From VXOI01 sp965197575 (GTDB lineage: Bacteria > Chloroflexota > Dehalococcoidia > Lucifugimonadales > UBA3495): DNA of 64,000 nt. How positions within the stretch are numbered: position 1 is the stretch's first letter; the number at the start of each line of letters is the position of its first letter. The DNA is taken from assembly GCA_965197575.1 (NCBI GenBank), contig OZ240214.1, positions 3,782,001 through 3,846,000 of the forward strand, read 5' to 3'. Both the position numbers and the translations under genes were made by a program. This document shows positions 17,648-26,141 of the stretch, piece after piece. A model generated the notes under the pieces. That model searched no databases, was not told the DNA's origin, and was given only the letters and a program-made list of their open reading frames with translations.

Positions 17648-17673
17648 AGGCCCCCGGCAATCACCGGGGGCCT
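17648..17673 (-). terminator. Terminator of ABC operon 1
   Basis: On the minus strand AGGCCCCCGG / CCGGGGGCCT arms with a short loop, then TTTT. It follows the permease stop at 17710. An identical hairpin ends operon 2 at 21864-21889. Confidence 0.85.
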
Positions 17674-17709
17674 GACGTAGCGCGGATAACAACGTCCAAA
17701 GGACGCTGG

Positions 17710-18621
17710 CTAGGTCCCCCTCAGCCTCGGGTCCAGCACGTCCCGCAAAGCATCTCCGAGGAGGTTGAAGCCGAACACGACCAAGGCGATGGCGACGCCG
17801 GGCAGTATCGCCAGAAGGGGCGCTATGCTGATGTAGTTGGTGGCGGCAAGGCTTAGCATACCTCCCCAAGAGGGCACTTCCGGCGGCGTCCCCACGCCGA
17901 GGAAGCTCAGTGAGGCCTCGACCACGATGGCGAAACCCACTGTGATGCTGAAAAAGACGATGTACAGCGATACGCAGTTGGGCACTATATGCCGGAAAAT
18001 GATTCGCCAGTCCGACGCCCCCACCACTCGCGCCGCCAACACGAAGTCCATCTCCTTCAGGCTCAAGGCCCGAGAGCGAATCGTGCGGGCCGCGCCGGGA
18101 GCGAAGACGATGGTGAGCGCCAGGATGACGTTTATCAGGGACGCCTTGCCCAGCGCCGCCATAATTCCCAAAGCCAGGACGATGCCGGGGAACGCAATGA
18201 GGGCGTCCAAGAATCTCTGGATCACCAGGTCGGTGGCCCTACCGAAGTAGGCGCTGATCACTCCAACAACCGCCCCGACCGTTGCGCCGATGCCAACGCT
18301 GACGATTGCCACGAACAACGAAATTCTGGCGCCGAAAATCAACCGGCTGAACACGTCCCGCCCCACCTGGTCCGTTCCAACCAATGCGGATGCTCCCGGA
18401 GGGGCGAATATCTGGTCCGGATGCACCTGGTAGGGGTCTGAAGGCGCGATCACCGGAGCAAAGATGGCCGCCAATAGGGCGATGGCGACTATCACTCCCC
18501 CCACTGCCCCTAAAGGCTTTTTCCGGGCGAAGCCGGAAATCTCACGGGCCGGGGCTGACCACAACTCCCGGTAGAACGCGCCCCGGCTCAGAGTCGATGT
18601 TGCGGGTCTTTGACTGCTCAT
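17710..18621 (-). CDS. Oligopeptide-type ABC transporter permease (OppC/DppC), copy 1
   Basis: A 303-residue inner-membrane permease. The N-terminus has a short cytoplasmic lead, FARKKPLGAVGG, before the first helix, then a periplasmic loop with LVGTDQVGRDVFSRLI, the signature of the OppC type. The cytoplasmic EAA-like loop is SLKEMDFVLAARVVGASDW near residue 195, where an ATPase would dock. No ATPase gene lies in either operon copy, so the ATP-binding subunits are presumably encoded elsewhere. It is the last gene of operon 1, 18 bases after the OppB-type gene, and is followed by a terminator. A diverged copy lies at 21926-22834. Confidence 0.93.
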   Translation of the reverse strand: MSSQRPATSTLSRGAFYRELWSAPAREISGFARKKPLGAVGGVIVAIALLAAIFAPVIAPSDPYQVHPDQIFAPPGASALVGTDQVGRDVFSRLIFGARISLFVAIVSVGIGATVGAVVGVISAYFGRATDLVIQRFLDALIAFPGIVLALGIMAALGKASLINVILALTIVFAPGAARTIRSRALSLKEMDFVLAARVVGASDWRIIFRHIVPNCVSLYIVFFSITVGFAIVVEASLSFLGVGTPPEVPSWGGMLSLAATNYISIAPLLAILPGVAIALVVFGFNLLGDALRDVLDPRLRGT

Positions 18622-18639
18622 CGTTCCCTCGACACCCGC

Positions 18640-19599
18640 CTAAGAGTATCGGATTCTCGGGTCCAGCCAGGCATAAACCATGTCGATTACCAGGTTTAGA
18701 AGCAGCACGCCCAAGGCCACCAGGAAAACCACCGCCTGCACCATCGTGAAGTCCCGGTGGAATATGGCGTCGATCAGGGTTCTTCCGACTCCGGGCACCA
18801 AGAAGATACTCTCGATGATTACGGTGCCCCCGATGAGCCGTCCTATCTGCCAGCCGGAGACGGTAAGCACCGGGGCAAAGGCGTTCTTGAGGGCGTGTCT
18901 CGATATGACCGTCAGTTCCCAAAGGCCCTTGGAGCGGGCGGTGCGGATGAAGTCCTCCCGCATCACGTCCAGCATGGCCGAGCGGGTCACCCGGGCGATG
19001 AAAGCCATGTTGTAGAAGCCCAGCACCAAGGCCGGAAAGATTATTTGCGACAGGTTTTTAAGAGGGTCTTCCCAGAGCTTGGCGTAACCCAGCGGAGGGA
19101 CCCAGTCGAAGAAGTGGACCAGGAACATGATGACCATAATGGCCAACCAGAAGGTCGGAAGGGCAATGCCGCTAATGCTCAGGAGCCGGCCGACGTAATC
19201 GATGGCGGTGTCCTGCTTGACGGCCGAGAGCACCCCCAGCGGTACGGCCAAGCCGAAGCTGACTACGAAGGCAATGAATATCAGCTCAAGCGTGGTGGGA
19301 AAACGGTCTCTCAGCTCGTCCCAGACCGGTTCGTCATAGAACATAGAAGTGCCGAAGTCGCCTTGGGCCATATTCCATAACCAGGAGCCGTACTGCACCG
19401 GAAGGGACCGGTCGGTCCCCAGCTTGTGGCGCAGGGCATCGATCTGTTCCTGGGTGAAATCCCGCTCTCCCTGCTCGCCCATGAGAATCATCATGGCCGG
19501 GTCGCCGGGGATGATGTTCATGATCAGGAACACCAAGATGGAGACCAGTATTATCGTGGGAATAAACAGGGACACCCGTTTGGCCAGGTAGCGGCCCAT
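18640..19599 (-). CDS. Oligopeptide-type ABC transporter permease (OppB/DppB), copy 1
   Basis: A 319-residue permease. It starts with the OppB-type pattern RYLAKRVSLFIPTIILVSILVF and IIPGDPA, has a long first periplasmic loop (LRHKLGTDRSLPVQYGSWL) and the cytoplasmic docking loop RSAMLDVMREDFIRTARSKG near residue 215. About six membrane helices. It lies between the binding protein and the OppC-type gene. A copy of the same length lies at 22865-23824, with the loops most conserved. Confidence 0.93.
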   Translation of the reverse strand: MGRYLAKRVSLFIPTIILVSILVFLIMNIIPGDPAMMILMGEQGERDFTQEQIDALRHKLGTDRSLPVQYGSWLWNMAQGDFGTSMFYDEPVWDELRDRFPTTLELIFIAFVVSFGLAVPLGVLSAVKQDTAIDYVGRLLSISGIALPTFWLAIMVIMFLVHFFDWVPPLGYAKLWEDPLKNLSQIIFPALVLGFYNMAFIARVTRSAMLDVMREDFIRTARSKGLWELTVISRHALKNAFAPVLTVSGWQIGRLIGGTVIIESIFLVPGVGRTLIDAIFHRDFTMVQAVVFLVALGVLLLNLVIDMVYAWLDPRIRYS

Positions 19600-19679
19600 G
19601 ACTCCTCCTTGGGGCGCCGGGCCCGGAATCTGCGCTTTCTATCCCAAGCCCGGTCTACAGTCGCCAGCCGGTTACTCGG

Positions 19680-21458
19680 TTACTCCTCCAGCCAGATGCG
19701 CTCCCACATCATTCCCGTCGAGGCTACCGTCGGGGGCAGGTAAAAGTCCTGGATCTGTTTGCTAACGGGCCAGCCGAAGTTGTCCCACAGCAACCCCACC
19801 CAGTGGTTGTCTTCGTAGAGAAGAATCTGCTCGATCTCGGAGATGATCTCTCCGCGTTTTAACTGGTCGGTCGCCTGGGCCTGCTGGTCGTATAGCTCGA
19901 TGATCTTGGGATGCTCCCAGCCGGGGTAATTGCGGGCGCCCCGGGGCAGGTAGAGACCGGCTAGTATCTGGTCCGGGTCGTGGAAGGCGAACCCGGTCCC
20001 CTGGATGCCCATTTCGAAGTCGAGGGCCAGGAAAGCAGCGAGGCCCGCGGTGCTCTCCAAAGGTCTAGTGGTTATGTTGATGTCCAACTCCCGGAACTGG
20101 TCCTTGAGCAGGGCGGCTTGGTCGGCGTAAATCCCGGTCTGGCGCACGGTGATGGTGGCGTCGAACCCGTCGGGATAACCGGCTTGGGCCAGCAGGTCCT
20201 TGGCCATTTCGATGTCCCGCGGGTCCTTCTTGCCATCCGGAGTCTGACGGAAGCCCGGCACTTCGAGAAGTTCCTCGTCCGACATTCCGAACCAGAGCCA
20301 GGAGGGCAGCGGACCGTGGATCGATCCCTTTCCGAAGCCGAAGGCGTCGACCTGCGCCTGGCGGTCAGTTGCGAGGAAGAGCGCTCTCCTCACCAAGGGA
20401 TTGTCGTAGGGAGGAATGGTCGTATTCAGCATCAGGCCGATGGCCAGGAAGTCGTTCATGAAGTGTACGGTAAGGTGGTCGCCGGCGCTTTCCTGAAGGG
20501 CCAGGTAGTCCTGCACGTTCATGCCGGTGAACCCGACCGTCGCCATCAGCACCTGCTTGGTCTCGAACGCGGCCTTGGACCGGCCTTTGTCGGTGATGAT
20601 ATGCTTGTTGATCCCGTCGAGGAGAGGAAGCCCATCTTTGAAGTAGCCTTCGTTCTTCTCATACTCCACCACATCGCCCTTGCGGTACCTGATCATCTGG
20701 TAAGGCCCCGAACCGACCTGGGGCGCCACATCGCCAATCTCCGTCCCCCCCTCCGCTATGTGCTTGGGGACGACCTTCATGTAGTCGATCCCCAAGGCGG
20801 GCAGGAAGGCGGCCGCAGGGAATTTCAGGTGTACGGCCACGGTCTGCGGGTCTATCGCCTCGGAGCGGTCGTAATAGGTCCTGAGAGCGCCCGCTCTGGG
20901 CCGGTTCTCCCCCTCCTGGACCATGCGTTCCAGGCTGAAGACCACGTCGGCGGTGGTCAGAGGCGCGCCGTCGGTCCACTGGACCCCTGCCGGGATTCGG
21001 AAGGTGTAGACCAAGCCATCGTCGCTGACATCCCAATTGGAGGCCAAGTCACCGACTATCTCGTTGACATCCCCAAAGTCGTTGTACTTGACCAGCCCGT
21101 TGTAGAGCAGCGTAGCTTCCGACATGTCGATGCCGGAACCGGAGGGATGCGGGTCTATCCGTCTTGGGGCGGCGTGCTTCTGCATGGGCACAACGCCGCC
21201 GGCCCTTGCCGCTTCCTGGGGAACGGGCGTTGCCGTAGCCTCCGCTTGCGGCACCGGCGTAGCATCAGCACTGGGGGCAGACGGCGCGGTAGGGGCGGCG
21301 GTAGGCGCAACGGTGGGTTGGGCGGCTGCCGGGGGGCTTGTCGCCGCAGCCCCGGTGGGCGTGTCGGCGGGGGCCGAAGAGCCGCAGGCCAGGATGAACA
21401 GGGTGAAGAACAGCAGGACTATTCTGGATTTCGACCCGACGAACCGCAGGTGTCGCAT
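19680..21458 (-). CDS. ABC transporter substrate-binding lipoprotein (SBP_bac_5), copy 1
   Basis: A 592-residue peptide/solute-binding protein of the DppA/OppA family. The signal peptide ends FILAC, a lipobox with the Cys at residue 25, followed by a long Ala/Pro/Thr-rich linker to about residue 80 that would hold the domain away from the membrane. Family patterns include LASNWDVSDDGLVYTFRI near 140 and GSGPYQMIRYRKGDVVEYEKN near 245. It is the first gene of the operon; a sigma70-type promoter lies about 130 bases upstream. Its partner at 23955-25778 is clearly homologous but more diverged than the permeases, so the two systems may differ in substrate. Confidence 0.92.
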   Translation of the reverse strand: MRHLRFVGSKSRIVLLFFTLFILACGSSAPADTPTGAAATSPPAAAQPTVAPTAAPTAPSAPSADATPVPQAEATATPVPQEAARAGGVVPMQKHAAPRRIDPHPSGSGIDMSEATLLYNGLVKYNDFGDVNEIVGDLASNWDVSDDGLVYTFRIPAGVQWTDGAPLTTADVVFSLERMVQEGENRPRAGALRTYYDRSEAIDPQTVAVHLKFPAAAFLPALGIDYMKVVPKHIAEGGTEIGDVAPQVGSGPYQMIRYRKGDVVEYEKNEGYFKDGLPLLDGINKHIITDKGRSKAAFETKQVLMATVGFTGMNVQDYLALQESAGDHLTVHFMNDFLAIGLMLNTTIPPYDNPLVRRALFLATDRQAQVDAFGFGKGSIHGPLPSWLWFGMSDEELLEVPGFRQTPDGKKDPRDIEMAKDLLAQAGYPDGFDATITVRQTGIYADQAALLKDQFRELDINITTRPLESTAGLAAFLALDFEMGIQGTGFAFHDPDQILAGLYLPRGARNYPGWEHPKIIELYDQQAQATDQLKRGEIISEIEQILLYEDNHWVGLLWDNFGWPVSKQIQDFYLPPTVASTGMMWERIWLEE

Positions 21459-21586
21459 ATCTGACTCTCTCTATTCGTGTTGGATCGGAGCGCTACAGAA
21501 GGCAGCCGCTAGTCTCTATGAGGTATTTGATAATAGACAACAGATAGAAATAACGGCTTTCGATTCATTCAGAATTTAGTTGGCTA

Positions 21587-21616
21587 TGTATACGCCACAC
21601 CCTGTTGCCATGTCAA
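21587..21616 (-). promoter_or_regulatory. Sigma70-type promoter for ABC operon 1
   Basis: On the minus strand TTGACA (21611-21616), an 18-base spacer and TATACA (21587-21592), in a locally AT-rich stretch. The predicted leader is about 120 bases. The duplicated operon has the same arrangement with the same spacer at 25926-25955. Confidence 0.65.
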
Positions 21617-21735
21617 CTATTTGGACAATTCTTAAATAGCCTAAATATCGTGATATGTGTAGCGGTGTCTAATGAATAGTCTCAAGTAATACGAAAAGGT
21701 GATAATAAAATGAATTTCGGAGACTAATTATATAC

Positions 21736-21760
21736 ACTGAACGTCGTTAAGCGGCACCAT
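21736..21760 (-). pseudogene. Duplicated first codons of the FAD oxidoreductase
   Basis: From the ATG at 21760 the frame reads MVPLNDVQ, nearly the same as the MVALNDVQ start of the gene at 16138-17526, then breaks into unrelated AT-rich sequence at 21736. The spacer that follows (21761-21925), including the terminator, closely matches 17527-17709. This places the edge of the operon duplication inside the ninth codon of the FAD oxidoreductase. Confidence 0.8.
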
Positions 21761-21863
21761 GCCAGCCACCTCCCCAACCGTTACAATCGATCTTCCACGG
21801 CAGCAACGCCGTTCAGTGCCGCCACCGGCCACAGTAGCCGTCAGCAGGCCGGCCAGCGCCAAA

Positions 21864-21889
21864 AGGCCCCCGGCAATCACCGGGGGCCT
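21864..21889 (-). terminator. Terminator of ABC operon 2
   Basis: The same AGGCCCCCGG/CCGGGGGCCT hairpin and TTTT tail as at 17648-17673, placed after the permease stop at 21926. Confidence 0.85.
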
Positions 21890-21925
21890 GACGTAGCGCG
21901 GATAACAATGTCCAAAGGACGCCGG

Positions 21926-22834
21926 CTAGCTCCCCCTAAGCCTCGGGTCCAGCACGTCCCGCAGGCCATCGCCCAGCAGGTTGAAGCCGAACACGACCAG
22001 GGCAATGGCAACGCCGGGGAAAATCGCCAGCCAGGGCGCTACTTCGATGTACTTGGATGCCGCCAGGGTCAACATGCCTCCCCAAGACGGCTCGCCCGGC
22101 GGAGCGCCGATCCCCAAGAAGCTGAAGGTGGCTTCCACTATGATGGCGAACCCCACCGTGATGGTGAAAAACACGATGAACAGAGACATGCAGTTGGGTA
22201 AGATGTGCCGTAGAATTATCCGCCAGTCGGAAGCTCCCACGGCCTGCGCCGCCAACACAAAGTCCGTTTCCTTCAGGCTCAGGGCGCGGGCCCGGATGGT
22301 CCGGGCGGCGCCCGGAGTGAACACTACGACCAGTGCGATGATGACGTTCTCAAGGGATGACTTGCCCATGGCGGCCAGGACCGTGATACCAAGGATGATA
22401 CCGGGAAAGGCCATGAGCGCATCCAGGACTCGCTGAATGATCAGGTCGGTCTTTCCGCCGAAATAGGCGCTGGCAACCCCCAGCAGGGTGCCGACCGATG
22501 CCCCGATCAGCACGCTGACCACGCCCACGTAAAGGGAGATCCGCGCACCATAGATGAGCCTGCTCAACACGTCCCGCCCTATCTGGTCAGCTCCCAGGAG
22601 CATTCCTCCTTCTCCGGGCGCTGCCCAAGAGTATTTGGGATGGACCTCATTTGGATCAAACGGCGAAACCAAGGGTGCGAAGATGGCAAGGAATACGACG
22701 ATGGCGACAATAACGCCGCCTACCGCCCCTAACGGTTTTCGCCTGGAAAAGTCCGTGATGGCTTTTATGGTGTTAGCCGGTCTCCTGAGGTAACCCGCAC
22801 CAAGGATTTCCGCTACACCTTGCTGACTAATCAA
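21926..22834 (-). CDS. Oligopeptide-type ABC transporter permease (OppC/DppC), copy 2
   Basis: A 302-residue permease that is collinear with the one at 17710-18621: FSRRKPLGAVGG lead, LLGADQIGRDVLSRLIYGARIS loop, and docking loop SLKETDFVLAAQAVGASDW. The C-terminal quarter is nearly the same in both copies (FNLLGDGLRDVLDPRLRGS), while the N-terminal lead differs. Last gene of operon 2. Like copy 1 it lacks a linked ATPase gene. Confidence 0.92.
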   Translation of the reverse strand: MISQQGVAEILGAGYLRRPANTIKAITDFSRRKPLGAVGGVIVAIVVFLAIFAPLVSPFDPNEVHPKYSWAAPGEGGMLLGADQIGRDVLSRLIYGARISLYVGVVSVLIGASVGTLLGVASAYFGGKTDLIIQRVLDALMAFPGIILGITVLAAMGKSSLENVIIALVVVFTPGAARTIRARALSLKETDFVLAAQAVGASDWRIILRHILPNCMSLFIVFFTITVGFAIIVEATFSFLGIGAPPGEPSWGGMLTLAASKYIEVAPWLAIFPGVAIALVVFGFNLLGDGLRDVLDPRLRGS

Positions 22835-22864
22835 ACCGCCTCCTATTCTGGCGCAAACAATCGG

Positions 22865-23824
22865 TTAAGCGTACCGGATTCTCGGGTCCAGCCAGGCGTA
22901 GAGAACGTCAATCACCAGGTTCAGGATCAGGACTCCCACCGCGATCAGTAGGACCACCGCTTGGATCATGGGAAAGTCTCTGAAGGCTACACCTTCGATC
23001 AGGGTTTTCCCCACGCCCGGCATCAGGAAGATGGTCTCCAGGACTACCGTGCCACCAATCAGGCGCCCTACCTGCCAGCCGGAAACGGTGAGGATCGGCA
23101 GAAAGGCGTTCTTGAGGGCATGGCGGTAGATTACTACTGTCTCTCGCAGGCCCTTGGAATGAGCGGTCCGTATGAAGTCCTCCCGCATGACGTCGAGCAT
23201 GGCCGACCGGGTTACCCGGGCCACAAAAGCCATGTTGTAGCCGCCCAGAACGAGAGCGGGGAAAATCACCTGCGACAGATTTCTCAGAGGGTCCTCCCAG
23301 AGCTTGGCGTAACCCAGGGGAGGGACCCAATCGAACAGACGCACTAGGAGGTATATCACCAGGAGACCCACCCAGAAGGAGGGAAAGGCTATCCCTGAGT
23401 TGGCGAAAAGCCGGCAGGCGTAGTCAATCCAGCCATCCTGTCTAACCGCGGAAATGACGCCTAACGGCACCGCCAGACCAAAGCCGATGATGAAGGCCAG
23501 GACGACCAACTCCAGGGTGGTAGGGAACTTCTCTCTCAGTTCGTCCCAGACCGGCTGGCCATACCACCATGATTCGCCGAAATCTCCCCGGACCATGTGC
23601 CATAGCCAGTCCCCAAACTGTACCGCTATGTGTCGGTCGGTCCCCAGTTCCTGGCGCATCTTCTCCAGGTCTTCCTCAGTAAACTGCCCCTCTGCCTGGT
23701 CGCCGGCCAGGATCAGAAAGGCCGGATCGCCAGGGACGATGCGCAGCATGATGAATATCATGATGCCAACCAGCAGGAGGGTCGGGATGAACAGGGAAAC
23801 CCTTTTTACCACGTAGGTCCCCAT
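22865..23824 (-). CDS. Oligopeptide-type ABC transporter permease (OppB/DppB), copy 2
   Basis: A 319-residue permease from the ATG at 23824 (MGTYVVKRVSLFIP), the same length as copy 1; the frame is open to 23881 but the extra 19 residues have no counterpart in copy 1. The docking loop RSAMLDVMREDFIRTAHSKG is almost the same as in copy 1. It lies between the binding protein and the OppC-type gene of operon 2, with 30 bases to the latter. Confidence 0.92.
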   Translation of the reverse strand: MGTYVVKRVSLFIPTLLLVGIMIFIMLRIVPGDPAFLILAGDQAEGQFTEEDLEKMRQELGTDRHIAVQFGDWLWHMVRGDFGESWWYGQPVWDELREKFPTTLELVVLAFIIGFGLAVPLGVISAVRQDGWIDYACRLFANSGIAFPSFWVGLLVIYLLVRLFDWVPPLGYAKLWEDPLRNLSQVIFPALVLGGYNMAFVARVTRSAMLDVMREDFIRTAHSKGLRETVVIYRHALKNAFLPILTVSGWQVGRLIGGTVVLETIFLMPGVGKTLIEGVAFRDFPMIQAVVLLIAVGVLILNLVIDVLYAWLDPRIRYA

Positions 23825-23954
23825 CTTTCCTCCGGCGGAGAGGATACGCTCTCTAGTTTGCGATACTTGAGACATCCCCACCCCGCCCGTTGGCGGAGTG
23901 GGGACTTGTATTCGGACTCGCGGTTGGGTTACGGCCTAACGGCGCCGTCCGGGG

Positions 23955-25778
23955 CTAGTCGTCGATCCAGGCGGCCTCCCACTTCATGCCGGTGGAGGCA
24001 ACCGTCAGGGGTACGTCCCAGTTTTTGATCTGATGGTTTTTGACCCAGAAGAAGGGCTGCCAATAGAGCCCGACCCACGGGCTGTCCTCGAACAGGAGAA
24101 TCTCTTCGATCTCGGTGATGAGGCGCTGGCGTTCCGCGGGGTCCGTGGCCTTCGACTGCTGTGCGTACAGTTCCTCGAGCTTGGGGTGGCTCCAGTGGCT
24201 GTAGTTCCTGACCCCTTCGGGCCGGTACAGAGCGTTGATTATCACGTCCGCGTCGGGAACGGCGAACCCATTGCCTTGGACTGCCAGCTCGAAGTCCTCA
24301 GCGCTGTAGGCGGCGAAGCCGGCCACGCTCTCCATTCCGATCAACTCCAGGTTGACTCCGATGTCCTTGAACTGTTCCTTGAGCATCGCCGTCTGTTCGG
24401 CGTATTGGCAGCACTGCCGGAATTTCATGGTAATGTCGAAGCCGTTGGGGAACCCCGCCTCGGCCAGCAGTTGCTTGGCCTCTTCGATATCCCTGGGGTC
24501 CTTTTCACCATCGGCCGTAAGCCTGAACCCCGGGGTTTCAAGCAACTCATCGTATGACCGGCCCAGCCCTACCCAGAAGGGCACGGGCCCATGCCTTTTG
24601 CCCTTGCTCGCCATGATGGCCTCGTTCAGGGCGTCGCCATTAGTTGCCAGGAAGAGGGCGCGCCTTACTCTTACGTCATCGAGAGGCGGCACTTTGGTAT
24701 TGATCATCATGCCGAAGGCGGCGTAGTCGTTGAGTTGGGTTACGCTGAGAATGTCGCTGCTATCCTCGTCGAGCTTGAGGTAGTCCACGACGGTCATGTT
24801 TGTCCAGCCGATGGTTTGCGTATGGAGTTGCTCCGTTTGGAAGGCGGCAACCATGCGTCCTATGTCACCGATGATGAACTTGGTTAAGCCGTCGACGTAG
24901 GGCAGGCCCTCCTTGAAGTAGTCGGGGTTCGCTGCGAATTCGACGCGGTCTCCCTTGACGAACTTGCTAAAGGTGAAAGGGCCGGACCCGATAACGTTCT
25001 CCCCAACGGTGATGTCGACCCCTGCCTCCAACACGTGCTTGGGAAGAATCTTCATGTACTCGATGCCAAGTACCGGCAGGAAGGCGGCGGCGGGGAACTT
25101 CAGAGTTACTTCCACCGTGTAGGGGTCAAGCGCCTTGGAACTCTGGTAATAGTTCCTGAGGAGCCCGGCCCTGGGCCTGGGCTTCCCTGCCTCTACCATC
25201 CGGTCCAGGCTGAATACGACGTCGTCCGAAGTGAGGTCTTCGCCGTCGGTAAACTTGACGTTATCGTGGAGCTTGAACGTGTAAACCGTGCCGTCGTCGC
25301 TCACGTCCCAATTCATGGCCAAGTCACCGACTATCTGGTCGGTCGGGTCCAGTTCGCTGTATTGGACCAACTGGTTATACAGAGGAGCAAACTCCGACGC
25401 TTCGATGCCGGTGCTCGATGGGTGAGGGTCCAACTTGCCCATAGGCACATGCTTTTGCATAGTGACGATTCCACCGCGCTTTATCGATGGATCGGTCGCC
25501 GGCATCGCCGTGGGCTGCACTTGCGGCACGGGCGTAGCAGTAGCGGCGGGGGCCGCTCCCGCTGTCGTCGGAGCAGCCGCAGCGGCCGTTGTCGGCGTAG
25601 CCTGGGCGGCGGGCGGCGCCGTGGCCGGTGGTTCCGTGGCTGACGAGCCGCAGGCCAGGAGAAAGACGAGGAATACAGTCCGGCTGCCAGCAATCGGTTT
25701 CGGGAGTCCCTCAAAAGACCGTGTCGCATCATTGCCCTCACAGATTCGGAGATTGATGGATCGACATAGGACCGCCAA
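23955..25778 (-). CDS. ABC transporter substrate-binding lipoprotein (SBP_bac_5), copy 2
   Basis: A 607-residue homologue of the binding protein at 19680-21458, with the same linker style and the patterns LAMNWDVSDDGTVYTFKL and GSGPFTFSKFVKGDRVEF. The lipobox FLLAC is present, but the N-terminus is odd: an ATG-ATG-CGA-CAC start like that of copy 1 exists at about 25732, yet it is two bases out of frame with the lipobox. The only in-frame usual start is the ATG at 25778, which gives a long polar lead and a short hydrophobic core (TVFLVFLLA). A small indel in the signal peptide is therefore likely, and export may be impaired or rely on the short core. Confidence 0.88.
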   Translation of the reverse strand: MAVLCRSINLRICEGNDATRSFEGLPKPIAGSRTVFLVFLLACGSSATEPPATAPPAAQATPTTAAAAAPTTAGAAPAATATPVPQVQPTAMPATDPSIKRGGIVTMQKHVPMGKLDPHPSSTGIEASEFAPLYNQLVQYSELDPTDQIVGDLAMNWDVSDDGTVYTFKLHDNVKFTDGEDLTSDDVVFSLDRMVEAGKPRPRAGLLRNYYQSSKALDPYTVEVTLKFPAAAFLPVLGIEYMKILPKHVLEAGVDITVGENVIGSGPFTFSKFVKGDRVEFAANPDYFKEGLPYVDGLTKFIIGDIGRMVAAFQTEQLHTQTIGWTNMTVVDYLKLDEDSSDILSVTQLNDYAAFGMMINTKVPPLDDVRVRRALFLATNGDALNEAIMASKGKRHGPVPFWVGLGRSYDELLETPGFRLTADGEKDPRDIEEAKQLLAEAGFPNGFDITMKFRQCCQYAEQTAMLKEQFKDIGVNLELIGMESVAGFAAYSAEDFELAVQGNGFAVPDADVIINALYRPEGVRNYSHWSHPKLEELYAQQSKATDPAERQRLITEIEEILLFEDSPWVGLYWQPFFWVKNHQIKNWDVPLTVASTGMKWEAAWIDD

Positions 25779-25875
25779 TTGTTATGCATTTCGCTCAAAA
25801 GGATGACGATTTGCTGCTCTTAGATAAACAAGCTACTGATGTATCAGTTGTAGGGTTGGTGCATTCCTCCTGAGT

Positions 25876-25902
25876 GCGCTATATGTATCCATATACATGC
25901 GC
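25876..25902. promoter_or_regulatory. Dyad in the leader of ABC operon 2
   Basis: GCGC and ATGTAT on the left mirror ATACAT and GCGC on the right, with a three-base bulge on the left. It lies just downstream of the predicted start of transcription, so it could be an operator or an mRNA hairpin. No copy is seen in operon 1. Confidence 0.45.
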
Positions 25903-25925
25903 TCTATCAGTAAAAAGGTTGGCGT

Positions 25926-25955
25926 AATATAGGCTATAGTGTCGAAAGATGTCAA
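25926..25955 (-). promoter_or_regulatory. Sigma70-type promoter for ABC operon 2
   Basis: On the minus strand TTGACA (25950-25955), an 18-base spacer and TATATT (25926-25931). Same elements and spacing as operon 1. The rest of the 25779-26141 gap is AT-rich and holds no gene I can support. Confidence 0.7.
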
Positions 25956-26141
25956 CTGTTTTTTGGCCAGTTGCCGTAAGCGCACCAAGGGGACCAGGGT
26001 GGGCAATTCGAGAAACAGCAGAAACAGCGGTGGGAGCCGGAAGCAGCGTCGGGGCCGGTGACCTGGTTCCGGCCGGAAAACTGAGCGGTGCGCTTACGCT
26101 CGACGAGGAAGACGAATGGGGGTTCGGTATTGCCTCGGAAG

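Noticed and set aside
19980..21464. 494-residue plus-strand frame opposite binding protein 1
   Set aside because: No start signal and low-complexity Gly/Arg-rich end; it mirrors a well-supported gene.
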